Below are positions 18,377-27,402 of a DNA stretch of 64,000 nucleotides, piece after piece (positions within the stretch are counted from its first letter, which is position 1; each line of letters opens with the position of its first letter). Source of the stretch: Bradyrhizobium australiense (lineage in GTDB: Bacteria; Pseudomonadota; Alphaproteobacteria; Rhizobiales; Xanthobacteraceae). The notes beneath the pieces were generated by a model that was given only the letters and a program-made list of their open reading frames with translations, did no database searches and was not told where the DNA came from. The stretch covers positions 186,001 to 250,000 of the forward strand of contig NZ_JAAVLX010000011.1 in NCBI RefSeq assembly GCF_013114825.1. Direction: 5' to 3'. The translations under genes were made by a program, and so were the position numbers.

Positions 18377-19153
18377 ATGAGCAGCGATCTCGTTCGTTAT
18401 TCCGTCTCGGGCAATATTGCCGAGATCATGCTGGATCGCCCGCCCGTCAATGCGCTCAGCATGGACCTTATCGATGCGCTGCTGGCGGCGCTTTCGAAAG
18501 CGAGAGATGATGAAGCGGTGCGTGCGGTCGTCATCGGCAGCGCGCAGAAGGTATTTTGCGCCGGGCTCGATCTCGATATCGTCAGAGGCAAGCCCGGGAT
18601 TGAGACTAAGAAGTTCCTCGAGCGGCTGTATTTCGCGCTCAACGATACCCAGTATCGCATGGGCAAGCCGACCATCGCTGCCGTAGACGGCGCCGTGCGC
18701 GCCGGCGGCATGACGATCGCGATCTCCTGCGACATGATCATCGCCGGTGATGCCTGCACCTTCGGCTATCCCGAGATTGACGTCGGGCTGATCCCGGCCA
18801 TTCACTTCGTACAGTTGCCGCGGCTGGTCGGAAAGCACCAGGCTTTCGGACCGTTGTTCCTCGGCGAACCTTTCGATGCCGCGACAGCTTTTCGTATGGG
18901 CCTCTTGAGTGAAGTCGTGCCGAAGGGGACCGCACTTAACCGGGCGCGGGAGATTGCTGGAAAGCTCGCTGCCAAATCGCCCATCGTCATGAAGATCGGG
19001 CGCGATGCCTTCATGCGGGCGATCGACGCTGATTTCCGTCGCTCGGTCGAAAATGCCGCCGAGAGCTTTGCGCTTGTTGCAACGACGCAGGACTGTCAAG
19101 AAGGGCTGAATGCGTTCGTCGAGAAGCGGACGCCGAACTACAGGGGACGCTGA
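18377..19153 (+). CDS. Enoyl-CoA hydratase/isomerase family protein
   Basis: A 258-residue crotonase-fold enzyme expected to add water across, or isomerise, an enoyl-CoA double bond. The oxyanion hole is formed by FCAGLDLD and by GAVRAGGMTIAISCD. The catalytic-region Glu is in GYPEIDVGLIP. The start is set at 18377 with GGGAGG 6 bases upstream, rather than the upstream ATG at 18323. The stop overlaps the MaoC start (TGATG). It continues the Liv operon toward CoA-ester breakdown. Confidence 0.88.
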   Translation: MSSDLVRYSVSGNIAEIMLDRPPVNALSMDLIDALLAALSKARDDEAVRAVVIGSAQKVFCAGLDLDIVRGKPGIETKKFLERLYFALNDTQYRMGKPTIAAVDGAVRAGGMTIAISCDMIIAGDACTFGYPEIDVGLIPAIHFVQLPRLVGKHQAFGPLFLGEPFDAATAFRMGLLSEVVPKGTALNRAREIAGKLAAKSPIVMKIGRDAFMRAIDADFRRSVENAAESFALVATTQDCQEGLNAFVEKRTPNYRGR

Positions 19154-19608
19154 TGGCGGGATTATATTTCGAGGAGTTCGAGGTCGGCCGCGAATTCCAT
19201 CATGAATTCAGCCGTACAGTGACCGAGATGGACAATACGCTGTTCAGCCTTCTGACCATGAATCCGCAGCCGCTGCATATCGATGCGCATTTCGCGGAAA
19301 GCACCGAATTCGGCCAACGGCTGTTCAACAGCATCTATACGCTCGGCATCATGATCGGCATGAGCGTCTACGATACGACGCTCGGCACCACGATCGGCAA
19401 CCTCGGCATGACCGACGTCAAGTTTCCAAAGCCGGTGTTCCACGGCGATACACTCAAGGCGCACACTAAGATCATTTCCAAACGTGAGAGCAAGTCGCGG
19501 CCGAACCAGGGTATCGTGGAATTTGAGCACACCATGACCAATCAACGCGGCGAGGTGGTGGCGAGCTGCCGCCGGACCGGCCTGATGCATTGCAAGCCGA
19601 AGGCGTAA
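19153..19608 (+). CDS. MaoC-family (R)-specific enoyl-CoA hydratase
   Basis: A 151-residue hot-dog-fold enzyme. The hydratase-2 motif is visible as MNPQPLHIDAHFAEST, in which the Asp and His form the catalytic dyad. GNLGMTDVKFPKPVFHGDTL is the substrate-tunnel strand. It is followed after 3 bases by a CitE-like lyase. The same pairing (MaoC-type mesaconyl/methylmalyl-CoA hydratase with a malyl-CoA-type lyase) is known from C4/C5-dicarboxyl-CoA pathways. A hydration followed by a retro-Claisen cleavage is therefore a fair inference. Confidence 0.87.
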   Translation: MAGLYFEEFEVGREFHHEFSRTVTEMDNTLFSLLTMNPQPLHIDAHFAESTEFGQRLFNSIYTLGIMIGMSVYDTTLGTTIGNLGMTDVKFPKPVFHGDTLKAHTKIISKRESKSRPNQGIVEFEHTMTNQRGEVVASCRRTGLMHCKPKA

Positions 19609-19611
19609 GCC

Positions 19612-20469
19612 ATGCGATCATTCCTGTTCGTTCCCGGCGACAGCCTACGCAAGTTCGAAAGCGCCAAGAAGACTGCGGCCGACGCGCTGATTCTCGATCT
19701 CGAGGATTCGATTGCGCCGGAGGAGAAGGTTGGAGCGAGGCGCACCGTGCGCGAGATGCTCGACGGCCGGAAGCCAAACCAGAAAATGTATGTCCGCGTC
19801 AACGCGCTCGACACCGGCTTGACGCTTGGCGACTTGGCCGCCGTCATGCCTGGCCGGCCGGATGGCATCGTGCTGCCGAAATGCGCCGGCGCTGCCGACG
19901 TCAACCGCCTCTCACTGTATCTTGATGCCTTCGAGGCTGCCGCCGGGATTGAACAGGGATCGACGAGGATCGTCACCGTGGCGACAGAGACGGCGAGGGC
20001 AGTCCTCAAGCTGCTTGATTTCGAGAACATGAGCCCGCGGCTATGGGGCATGATGTGGGGCGCCGAGGATCTCGCCGCGGCGCTCGGTGCGTCGCGTAAC
20101 CGAACCGCCGGACGGTTCCACGGTCCGTTCCTGCTCGCGCGCGATCTCTGCCTGATCGGTGCGGCTGCTGCCGGCGTGGTTGCCATCGACACCATTGCGA
20201 CTGACATCAACGATCTCGAAGCGCTGCGTGACGAATCCATTGCCGCGCGACAGGATGGATTCCTCGCCAAGGCGGTGATCCATCCCAAGCATGTCGACGT
20301 CGTCAATGCCGCCTTCATGCCGACGGATGAGGAAATCGCCTGGTCGGAGAAGGTCGTCAAAGCGTTCATCGACAACCCGACGTCAGGTGTGGTGAAGATC
20401 GACGGCAAGATGATCGACAAGCCGCATCTGCGTGCGGCGGAAAAGATCTTGGCGCTGCGAGGACAGTAG
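19612..20469 (+). CDS. HpcH/HpaI-family CoA-ester lyase (CitE-like)
   Basis: A 285-residue TIM-barrel enzyme of the citrate lyase beta/malyl-CoA lyase group. It opens RSFLFVPGDSLRKFESA, and DALILDLEDSIAPEEK is the CoA-binding strand. The metal ligands are E in ETARAVLKL and D in WGAEDLAAALG. AVIHPKHVDVVNAAF closes the barrel. It should cleave a 3-hydroxyacyl-CoA into acetyl-CoA (or propionyl-CoA) and an oxoacid. It is the last gene before an intergenic palindromic repeat. Confidence 0.88.
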   Translation: MRSFLFVPGDSLRKFESAKKTAADALILDLEDSIAPEEKVGARRTVREMLDGRKPNQKMYVRVNALDTGLTLGDLAAVMPGRPDGIVLPKCAGAADVNRLSLYLDAFEAAAGIEQGSTRIVTVATETARAVLKLLDFENMSPRLWGMMWGAEDLAAALGASRNRTAGRFHGPFLLARDLCLIGAAAAGVVAIDTIATDINDLEALRDESIAARQDGFLAKAVIHPKHVDVVNAAFMPTDEEIAWSEKVVKAFIDNPTSGVVKIDGKMIDKPHLRAAEKILALRGQ

Positions 20470-20489
20470 CGCGTAGCATCTAGTAGACC

Positions 20490-20586
20490 CTTATGATGAG
20501 GAGGCGTGAAGCGCCGTCACGAACCACTAGGCCCCGCTGGTGCCATTCATCCTTCGAGACGCCGCTGCGCGGCTCCTCAGGATGAG
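20490..20586. repeat. Intergenic palindromic repeat of Bradyrhizobium type
   Basis: Two half-units of about 45 bases face each other. The left half starts CTTATGATGAGGAGGCG and contains GCGCCGTCACGAACCA. The reverse complement of the right half starts CCTCATCCTGAGGAGCCG and contains GGCGTCTCGAAGGATGAA. The halves match at most positions, so the RNA would fold into a long hairpin. I recall this type of element as dispersed between genes in Bradyrhizobium and Rhodopseudomonas genomes; copy number cannot be checked here. It separates the lyase from the thiolase. Confidence 0.65.
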
Positions 20587-20709
20587 GTCTGAAAGCCGTC
20601 CGGCGGAAAATCTCTAAGCATATCGCCGAGCCACTGACGCAGGCAAAGCCATTTGACTTTGTGACTTGATCGGCTGCAAATGCAGCCAACGAATTTAAGG
20701 ACGCACACC

Positions 20710-21942
20710 ATGGTTGACGCGCTGATCATCGACGCATGCAGGACGCCGCGAGGCATCGGCAAGACCGGCAAGGGCGCCCTGTCGGGCATTCATCCGCAGC
20801 AGCTCGGCGCCACAGTATTGCGCGCGCTGGCCGATCGCACCGGCATTAATACCGCTGATATCGACGACATCATCTGGGGCACCAGTTCGCAACGCGGCCA
20901 GCAGAGCGGCGATCTCGGCCGGATGTCGGCGCTCGATGCCGGCTATGACGTTCGCGCCAGCGCAGTGACGCTGGACCGGTTCTGCGGCTCCGGCATTACC
21001 AGCGTCAACATGGCGGCCAGCTCGATCATCTCGGGCTCGGAGGACCTCGTTATCGCCGGCGGCACCGAAGTGATGTCGATGGAAGGCCGTCGCGGCGAGG
21101 GGCCGTTCATGATGGATAACGGCAATCTCCGCTTGCGCGCCCGGCATCCGCAATCGCACCAGGGCGTCTGCGCCGACGCGGTAGCGACGCTTGAAGGCAT
21201 CACGCGGCAGGACGTCGATGAACTCGGCCTTGAAAGCCAGAAGCGGGCGGCAGCCGCCATCAAGGGCGGGCATTTCGACAAGAGCCTCGTGCCCGTCTAT
21301 CGCGAGGACGGCAGCCTTGCGCTTGACCGCGAGGAGTATCCAAGGCCGCAAACCACGCTTGAGGGCTTGGCCGGCCTGAAGCCTGCCTTTCCGGCGGTGG
21401 CGGATTATCCGCTCGACGACAAGGGCACAACTTATCGCAAGCTCATTCTGGACAAATACCCCGAGCTCGAGATCAACTTCGTGCATCACGCCGGCAATTC
21501 CTCCGGCGTTGTGGACGGGTCTGCGGCCATCCTGCTGGCGTCGCCGGGTTACGCAAAAGCCCATGGTCTCAAGCCGCGTGCCCGGGTCGTCGCGATGGCG
21601 AATATGGGAGACTCCCCGACCCTGATGCTGAACGCACCGGTGCCGGCTGCCCGCAAGGTGCTGGCCAAGGCAGGTCTCACGCTCGACGACATCGATCTGT
21701 TCGAGATCAACGAGGCCTTTGCTGTGGTCGCCGAAAAGTTCATCAGGGATCTCAAGCTCGATCGTGAGAAGGTCAACGTCAATGGCGGTTCGATCGCGCT
21801 CGGCCATCCCATCGGGGCGACCGGCTCGATCCTGATTGGCACCGTGCTCGACGAGCTGGAGCGGCGCGACCTCAAGCGCGGGCTGGTGACGATGTGCGCC
21901 GCCGGTGGCATGGCGCCCGCTATCATTATCGAGCGCGTTTGA
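20710..21942 (+). CDS. Acetyl-CoA acyltransferase (thiolase)
   Basis: A 410-residue thiolase that cleaves a 3-ketoacyl-CoA with CoA or runs the condensation. The acylated cysteine is C92 in DRFCGSGITSVNMA. The base histidine is in GGSIALGHPIGATGS, and the second cysteine is in TMCAAGGMAP. FEINEAFAVV is also conserved. The start at 20710 follows AAGGA. It probably finishes the pathway of the preceding CoA enzymes, though the repeat at 20490-20586 gives it its own leader. Confidence 0.93.
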   Translation: MVDALIIDACRTPRGIGKTGKGALSGIHPQQLGATVLRALADRTGINTADIDDIIWGTSSQRGQQSGDLGRMSALDAGYDVRASAVTLDRFCGSGITSVNMAASSIISGSEDLVIAGGTEVMSMEGRRGEGPFMMDNGNLRLRARHPQSHQGVCADAVATLEGITRQDVDELGLESQKRAAAAIKGGHFDKSLVPVYREDGSLALDREEYPRPQTTLEGLAGLKPAFPAVADYPLDDKGTTYRKLILDKYPELEINFVHHAGNSSGVVDGSAAILLASPGYAKAHGLKPRARVVAMANMGDSPTLMLNAPVPAARKVLAKAGLTLDDIDLFEINEAFAVVAEKFIRDLKLDREKVNVNGGSIALGHPIGATGSILIGTVLDELERRDLKRGLVTMCAAGGMAPAIIIERV

Positions 21943-21948
21943 AGGAAG

Positions 21949-23541
21949 CTAAGCAGCCGGAAACTGGAGCTCGAACGCGACGCTCTTGTCGGATGGCAAG
22001 AGGCGGATCGAGCCGCCGTGGCTGGTCATGATCGCCCGCACGATCGAGAGTCCCATTCCCGTGCCGCCGGTGTCGCGGCGCGTGGTGAAAAAAGCGTCGA
22101 AGATCTTTTCCCGGTTCGCTTCGGATATCGGATCGCCGTCATTGCTGGCCGTCATCCTCACGGATCCATTTTCCTCGACCGCGTCGAGCCGCACGCTCTT
22201 CGCGTTGTGACGGATGGCGTTGTCGGTCAGATGCGACAACACGATCAGAGCCTTTTCGCTGGACATGCCGATCGAGCGTTCCAGACACCCCGTTGCCTCG
22301 ATCGCGCGCGTCGGGAATCGGCTCTTCAACCCGCCGATGACCTGCGACAGCTCCGTCTGCTCGTTCTGCGGCGCGGCCTCGGCGCGTGCCAGTTCGCGCA
22401 AGCGCTGGCTCATGGCCTCCAGGCGCCCGGTGTCCCCCAGGATGTTCGATATGAAATTCTTCTGCTCCATCCGAGTGAGGGTGTCCGACTTGCTCTGCAG
22501 GGAATCCAGCAGGAGTTCGGCGGCACCCTTGATCGACGTCAATGGTGACTTCAATTCGTGGGTAAGATGCGCCGAGAAGGTCGCGATGTAATCCGACCGC
22601 CGCGACAATTGTTCGGCCATGTCGAGAAAGCTGTGCGACAACTGGGCGAATTCGCGCGTGCCGTAATGGGCGAGAGGCCGAAATGCATCGCGATCGCCAC
22701 GGCTGATGCGCGCGGCGCGATCGACCAGCTCGCGCATCGGGCGGGTGATGGTTCGGGAGAATACCAGGCCGATAACGATGGTCGCGAAAACAACCGCAAG
22801 CCCCGCCATGATAAATTTGCCGCGCTCCTGATAGAGGTGATCGAAGATGTTGCTCGGCGTCCTCGACGTATAGACGACACCAGCGACGCGGTTGTTGACG
22901 ATGACAGGCATTGCCGAGAATACGTGCACGCCGACGCCGCGGCTGATCGAGTAGATCGGAGGAGGCGGCTTGTCGGGTTTGCGAATCCGCAGGGCCGCCC
23001 GATATTGTCCCTTGAGCGCTGTCGCTATCTCCTCGATATGGGCGAGCGATTGGCCAACCTCGTCGCGACCGGCAATCACGACACCGCGGGGATCGAGAAT
23101 GCGGAAACCGGCCAAGGTGACTTTCTGGGTTTCCCGGATGATGGGCATCAGCCGCGATCCTATCTCAAGGTAGGCCTGCGATGCCGGCACGCTTGCCGGA
23201 AGTGCGTCAGGCCGCCGCCGAAGCAGATCGGCGCCGGCGGCGAGATCGAGCGCGGGCCGGATCGGCGTAAGCTGGTCTTCCCGGTCCAGACGCGCCTCGG
23301 GCGGAATTTCGGCGCCGAGCGCAATGCCGGCATTAAAGCGGCTCTCCACTTCCCGCGCATAGACCGCCGCCAGCACCCGGCTTTGAGCGATCAGCTCGGC
23401 TTGGGTCTGGTGAATGAGCTGGTTGTCATAGAGGCGGAAGAAGAATAGCCCGACCAGTGGCAGTGTCGCCGCAGAGGCGAGCGCGGCAAAAATGACCTGT
23501 CCTACCGACGGTCGCCATTTTTCACCCGTGCGGGACGTCAT
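21949..23541 (-). CDS. Membrane sensor histidine kinase
   Basis: A 530-residue kinase. One membrane helix lies near residues 18-40, then a periplasmic sensor of about 200 residues, a second helix (FIMAGLAVVFATIVIGLVF) and a HAMP linker. The phosphorylated histidine is in SAHLTHELKSPLTSIKG. The ATP-binding domain has the N box HLTDNAIRHNAKSV, the G1 box ASNDGDPI and the G2 box RDTGGTGMGLSIV. Its ATG overlaps the response-regulator stop (ATGA). The order and domain type resemble CreC/ChvG-like kinases; the signal is unknown. Confidence 0.9.
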   Translation of the reverse strand: MTSRTGEKWRPSVGQVIFAALASAATLPLVGLFFFRLYDNQLIHQTQAELIAQSRVLAAVYAREVESRFNAGIALGAEIPPEARLDREDQLTPIRPALDLAAGADLLRRRPDALPASVPASQAYLEIGSRLMPIIRETQKVTLAGFRILDPRGVVIAGRDEVGQSLAHIEEIATALKGQYRAALRIRKPDKPPPPIYSISRGVGVHVFSAMPVIVNNRVAGVVYTSRTPSNIFDHLYQERGKFIMAGLAVVFATIVIGLVFSRTITRPMRELVDRAARISRGDRDAFRPLAHYGTREFAQLSHSFLDMAEQLSRRSDYIATFSAHLTHELKSPLTSIKGAAELLLDSLQSKSDTLTRMEQKNFISNILGDTGRLEAMSQRLRELARAEAAPQNEQTELSQVIGGLKSRFPTRAIEATGCLERSIGMSSEKALIVLSHLTDNAIRHNAKSVRLDAVEENGSVRMTASNDGDPISEANREKIFDAFFTTRRDTGGTGMGLSIVRAIMTSHGGSIRLLPSDKSVAFELQFPAA

Positions 23542-24242
23542 GCCTGCGGCTCGCATCGCCCGAGCTTGAAGCCGACGCCGTGAATGGTCTCGATGACGTT
23601 GTCGCAGTTCATTGCAGACAGCTTGGCACGGATGTTACGGATATGGCTGTCGATGGTGCGATCCGAAACCTGGATGTTGAGCTGATAGGCGGCGCTCATG
23701 ATCTGCTCGCGGCTGAAAACGAGCGCCGGCCGTGTCAGGAATGCCCTGAGGATTCCAAACTCAATGGCCGTCAGGCGCAGCGGCCTGCCGGCAAACTCGG
23801 CGATGTGCTGGCCGGGGTCGACGGACAACTTGCCTTGCGACAGCGTGGCCGTGGATGCCTCTGCGTCCTGCCCACGCGAGGTGATGCGGCGCAGGATGAC
23901 GTTGACCCTCGCCACGAGTTCGCGCGGGCTGAAGGGTTTTGTGACATAGTCGTCGCCGCCGATCTCCAGGCCCAATACGCGATCGATCTCGTCGTCGCGC
24001 GCGGAGAGAAACAGGATCGGAACGTCCGAGGTTTTTCTGATCTCGCGGCAGACATCCAGGCCGTCGAATTCCGGCATGCCGATATCCAGAATGATCAGAT
24101 CCGGCTTATCGGCGGCAAAGCGGGTCAACGCTTCCTTGCCGTCGCGCGCTTCGAACACCGTCATCCCGGCCTTCTTCAATGCAACACGGATGACCTCGCG
24201 GATATGAAGGTCATCGTCAACGATGAGAATGCGGTGCGTCAA
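23538..24242 (-). CDS. OmpR-family response regulator
   Basis: A 234-residue regulator. The receiver has DDD near residue 10, the phospho-acceptor Asp in LIILDIGMPEFDG, the Thr/Ser in FLSARDD and the Lys in YVTKPFSPREL. The C-terminal winged helix includes RLTAIEFGILRAFLTRPALVFSREQI. The start is a TTG at 24242, with GGGAG 6 bases upstream; no ATG is available before the receiver. It precedes and overlaps the kinase gene and follows the DUF4173 gene by 34 bases. CreB-like in arrangement. Confidence 0.9.
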   Translation of the reverse strand: MTHRILIVDDDLHIREVIRVALKKAGMTVFEARDGKEALTRFAADKPDLIILDIGMPEFDGLDVCREIRKTSDVPILFLSARDDEIDRVLGLEIGGDDYVTKPFSPRELVARVNVILRRITSRGQDAEASTATLSQGKLSVDPGQHIAEFAGRPLRLTAIEFGILRAFLTRPALVFSREQIMSAAYQLNIQVSDRTIDSHIRNIRAKLSAMNCDNVIETIHGVGFKLGRCEPQA

Positions 24243-24276
24243 ACGTCTCTCCCGGCGCAATCGGCTTGCAGTCGAA

Positions 24277-25770
24277 CTAGCCTGTGGTCGAACTCTTTGG
24301 TTGGGCGTCCAGGGCGCGCTGGAGGCGCCAGCTCCGAAAGCCCCAGGAGCGCCAGGAAGCCGTTTCTCTCGTTTGCTGTTCTACTAGGCAACCACGGCGG
24401 GAAACAAGGGTCTGATCAAACCCAGGAAGGGCGATAGCCCGGTCGATGGCAGGCAATGCCTGCGGCCCGAGGGACAGCAGATAGTTCATGTCGATCCACA
24501 CTCCCTTGCCGCCGGCTTCGCGGCTGTGGCTGACATTGTAGTCGGCGATGATCGCCGCAAAATTCACCAGTGAGCAGACATAGAGTGTTGCCGCCAAGGT
24601 GATGAGGTTGGCGCGGATCAACCAATCATTCGAGCGGTTCAGAACGATGCGGGCGACGATGAGCACAAGCCCCAACGCGACCAGTACCATCCAGATGAAG
24701 GCGGCGACGCGCCACCAGGTCAGCAGGTAGATTTGAATATAGAGATCGAGGCGCAGGATCGATGACATCACCAGCAGCACATTTTGCGCCACCCATAGAT
24801 AGACCAGCGGCCGGATCACCCTGGATTGCTCGGCCGGCCCACCTGGCCTCATGGCGGCCAGGACGAAGCCGGCTGCCAACAGCGCGGTGACAATGAGCGG
24901 ATAGGCGCCTCGATGCGCATACGAAGCGTAACTGATATCGGAAGGAAGAGTAGCGTTGGCCCAGAGATAGGCCACGTCTAGCGCGGTTTGAACGGCGAAT
25001 AGCAAATTGAACAGGATCAGCGAACGCAGTATCGTCGCAACGCCGAAGAAGTCGTTGTGGCGGGACGGCATTCCCTGCGCCAGCGCCGCCGCTTCGGCCA
25101 AACCTGCCGGCATGTCCCGCTTGGCGCTCCACCGTACGTGGATAAAGGGCCATACGATCGACAGCACCACAATCCAAAACAGTATGCGTCCGAGGCTGAT
25201 GTACGAAGCCGTGTTGCCGGGGTTCAGCAGGTTGATCCATTTCTCTAGCAATGGATTGGCCGATACCAGCAGAAGCACGAAAATGCAGCCGAGAACGATG
25301 GGAATGAACCACACGACAAACCCGGACTTCAGTGCCGGCAGATTGAATGCACCGATGGCATCGCGGAAAAATCTGAACGGGCCAACCAGATAAAGGTCGC
25401 ATAACGCTGCGGCTCGTTCGCCGAGACCATGCCGATCGCGATTGGTCGTCAGCAGGAGGCCTACGCCGAGAGCCAGCGCCATGAAGGGTAGAGACGCGGC
25501 GTTGAATTCCTCGATAGCGGGGATAAGGGCGATCAGCAGGACAGGGCCAGCCAGTAGCACCTGCTTTCGGTTCAAAGTTGCCAGATTGACGAGCAGTGAG
25601 GCGCAGGCTACGGCGACCGCAAAGATGGCGGCCGATATTCCAATACCGTGTCCGTAGAACAGCCAGTCGGCCAGCGCAGCAAGCGCGAGAACAATTACTC
25701 CTTTGACGGGTAGAGTGATGGCTTCCTGAACGGAGCTGGCATTGGAATCCGGCGCGGTGAAATCGGCCAT
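24277..25770 (-). CDS. DUF4173 polytopic membrane protein
   Basis: A 497-residue inner-membrane protein with about 10-12 hydrophobic segments, beginning near residue 18 (VKGVIVLALAALADWLFYG). Features of the DUF4173/DUF4153 family include YASYAHRGAYPLIVTALLAAGFVL and WVAQNVLLVMSSILRLDLYI. The start at 25770 follows AGGTAA. It is the first gene of a leftward unit with the response regulator and kinase, so it may be the sensed or regulated partner, as CreD is beside CreBC. Its activity is not known. Confidence 0.8.
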   Translation of the reverse strand: MADFTAPDSNASSVQEAITLPVKGVIVLALAALADWLFYGHGIGISAAIFAVAVACASLLVNLATLNRKQVLLAGPVLLIALIPAIEEFNAASLPFMALALGVGLLLTTNRDRHGLGERAAALCDLYLVGPFRFFRDAIGAFNLPALKSGFVVWFIPIVLGCIFVLLLVSANPLLEKWINLLNPGNTASYISLGRILFWIVVLSIVWPFIHVRWSAKRDMPAGLAEAAALAQGMPSRHNDFFGVATILRSLILFNLLFAVQTALDVAYLWANATLPSDISYASYAHRGAYPLIVTALLAAGFVLAAMRPGGPAEQSRVIRPLVYLWVAQNVLLVMSSILRLDLYIQIYLLTWWRVAAFIWMVLVALGLVLIVARIVLNRSNDWLIRANLITLAATLYVCSLVNFAAIIADYNVSHSREAGGKGVWIDMNYLLSLGPQALPAIDRAIALPGFDQTLVSRRGCLVEQQTRETASWRSWGFRSWRLQRALDAQPKSSTTG

Positions 25771-25985
25771 TGTTGCGTTACCTGTCTGGATGGGAAAATT
25801 GCAAGCTATTGCCGTCGCGGGGCGCTCGCATAGCCACCAACCGTCGTTAGCTAATCTTGTGGGAATAGGCATTCGATGATCGTCATTGATTTGCTGGGAG
25901 AACTATCCGGCGCCGTTGTGCAATTGCTGGGAACATCATCTGCAAGAGTTCAGGATTTTTATGCAGTTTCCGTGCAGGTGCGGTT

Positions 25986-27364
25986 ATGAGCTCGCGCCGG
26001 CGAAACAACTTTGATACGGGCAAGGTCTCGTTCGATCCTCTTGCGCAAATCGTCAGCCATTTTCATGCGAATTATCAAACGTATTGGCCTCTCCCTGGTC
26101 TGGCTCGCGGAGCCGTCCTTGTTTTCACCGCAGCCAACAAGAACGATCCCGATCTGATTTCGCTGCGAGGGCCGGGTAATATTGTTCTTGTCGTCCTGAG
26201 CATCGTTACTGCCGTCATCCTCATCCGCCGCGGCTATTGGAGGAGGGGTATTGCGGGAAAGGCGCTCATCCTGCTCTGGTGCCTGCCGTCACTGTCGATG
26301 CTCGGCGCGCATGTGTCATTTGAGTGGCGCAAACGGAGTGTTTTGCGGACTGATGCGCCGCAGGCACGAAGCCTTGGGCGGCATTTTATCGTTGGATACT
26401 CGTCATTCCCGGAGGTTTCAGTTCTCGCTGAGAAGGGCCTGATCTCCGGCGTCTATATCACCAAGCACAATGTCGAGGCATCGTCGGCGAGGCGTCTGAA
26501 AGAAGAGATCTCGGCGCTGCAGGAAAACCGGCGCGCTGCCGGCCTGCCACCCCTGATCGTTGCGGCCGACCAGGAAGGCGGCATCGCATCGCATCTGGCG
26601 CCACCTTTGACCAAGTTGCCGGCGCTATCGACGCTTACGAGCCTGACGCCGGATGTGCGCGCCGAGAAAGCGGAGGCATTCGGGCGTACTCACGGGCACG
26701 AGCTGGCGGCGCTCGGCGTCAACCTAAACCTTGCGCGGGTGCTGGATCTGCGACCTGAACTGAAGCGCAACCGGTTCGACTTCAACACGCTGATCGGCCA
26801 ACGCGCGATTTCAGATGATCCGGCGCTCGTCGCCGAGATCGCGCGAGCTTATGTGAGCGGCCTGGAAGCGTCTGGCGTCGGAGCAACCGTCAAGCATTTT
26901 CCGGGGCTCGGTCGCGTGCGAGCCGACACTCATCATTTCAGCGCCGACTTGGATACGCCTCTCGATGAACTTGAAACGTCTGACTGGATTCCGTTCAGGA
27001 AGGTGCTGGCCGGCACCAAAGCGCAGCTGATGATCGGGCATGTGACGCTGACGTCCGTCGACCCGGACCGCGCCGCGTCGCATTCCAAGCGGGTGGTCGA
27101 CGGCATCATTCGCAAGAAATGGAATTTTCAAGCGTCATCATGACCGACGACCTCGTGATGGGGGCGAACTATCAGCGCAACGTCTGCACGGCGGTGGTCG
27201 AAGCGCTCAATGCCGGCGTCGATCTGCTGCTGGTCGCATTTGACGGAGCGCAGTTCTATCGCATCCTTACCTGCGCCGCGGCGGCGTCGGCCGAGGGAAG
27301 GCTCGATGCCGCGATATTGGGCGACAGTGAGATGCGGTTGAAAGGAGCGTTCCCTGTGGATTGA
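25986..27364 (+). pseudogene. Membrane-anchored GH3 glycosidase (NagZ-like), frameshifted
   Basis: Two frames join into a protein of about 459 residues if one base is restored near 27131 (NFQ in one frame continues as G/SVIMTDDLVMGA in the next). The N-terminal 110 residues are unusual for the family and hold two membrane-like segments (NIVLVVLSIVTAVILI and a second near 95). The GH3 domain follows: LIVAADQEGG, then ATVKHFPGLGRVRADTHH with the catalytic histidine loop. The nucleophile Asp should be in MTDDLVM, which lies after the break, so the truncated product would lack it. Known relatives remove N-acetylglucosamine from muropeptides or glycans. Confidence 0.75.
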
Positions 27365-27402
27365 GAGATTGCGGGTGAGGCGTGGGAAGTAGCCGGCGGG
27401 AA

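Noticed and set aside
17663..19099. 478-codon minus-strand frame across livF and the enoyl-CoA hydratase
   Set aside because: It covers two well-defined genes with clear motifs on the plus strand and shows no domain of its own.
20695..21807. 370-codon minus-strand frame across the thiolase
   Set aside because: Antisense shadow of a gene with all thiolase active-site motifs; rich in His and Arg, with no family pattern.
22558..23448. 296-codon plus-strand frame across the histidine kinase
   Set aside because: Shadow of the kinase; composition dominated by Arg, Asp and His without motifs.
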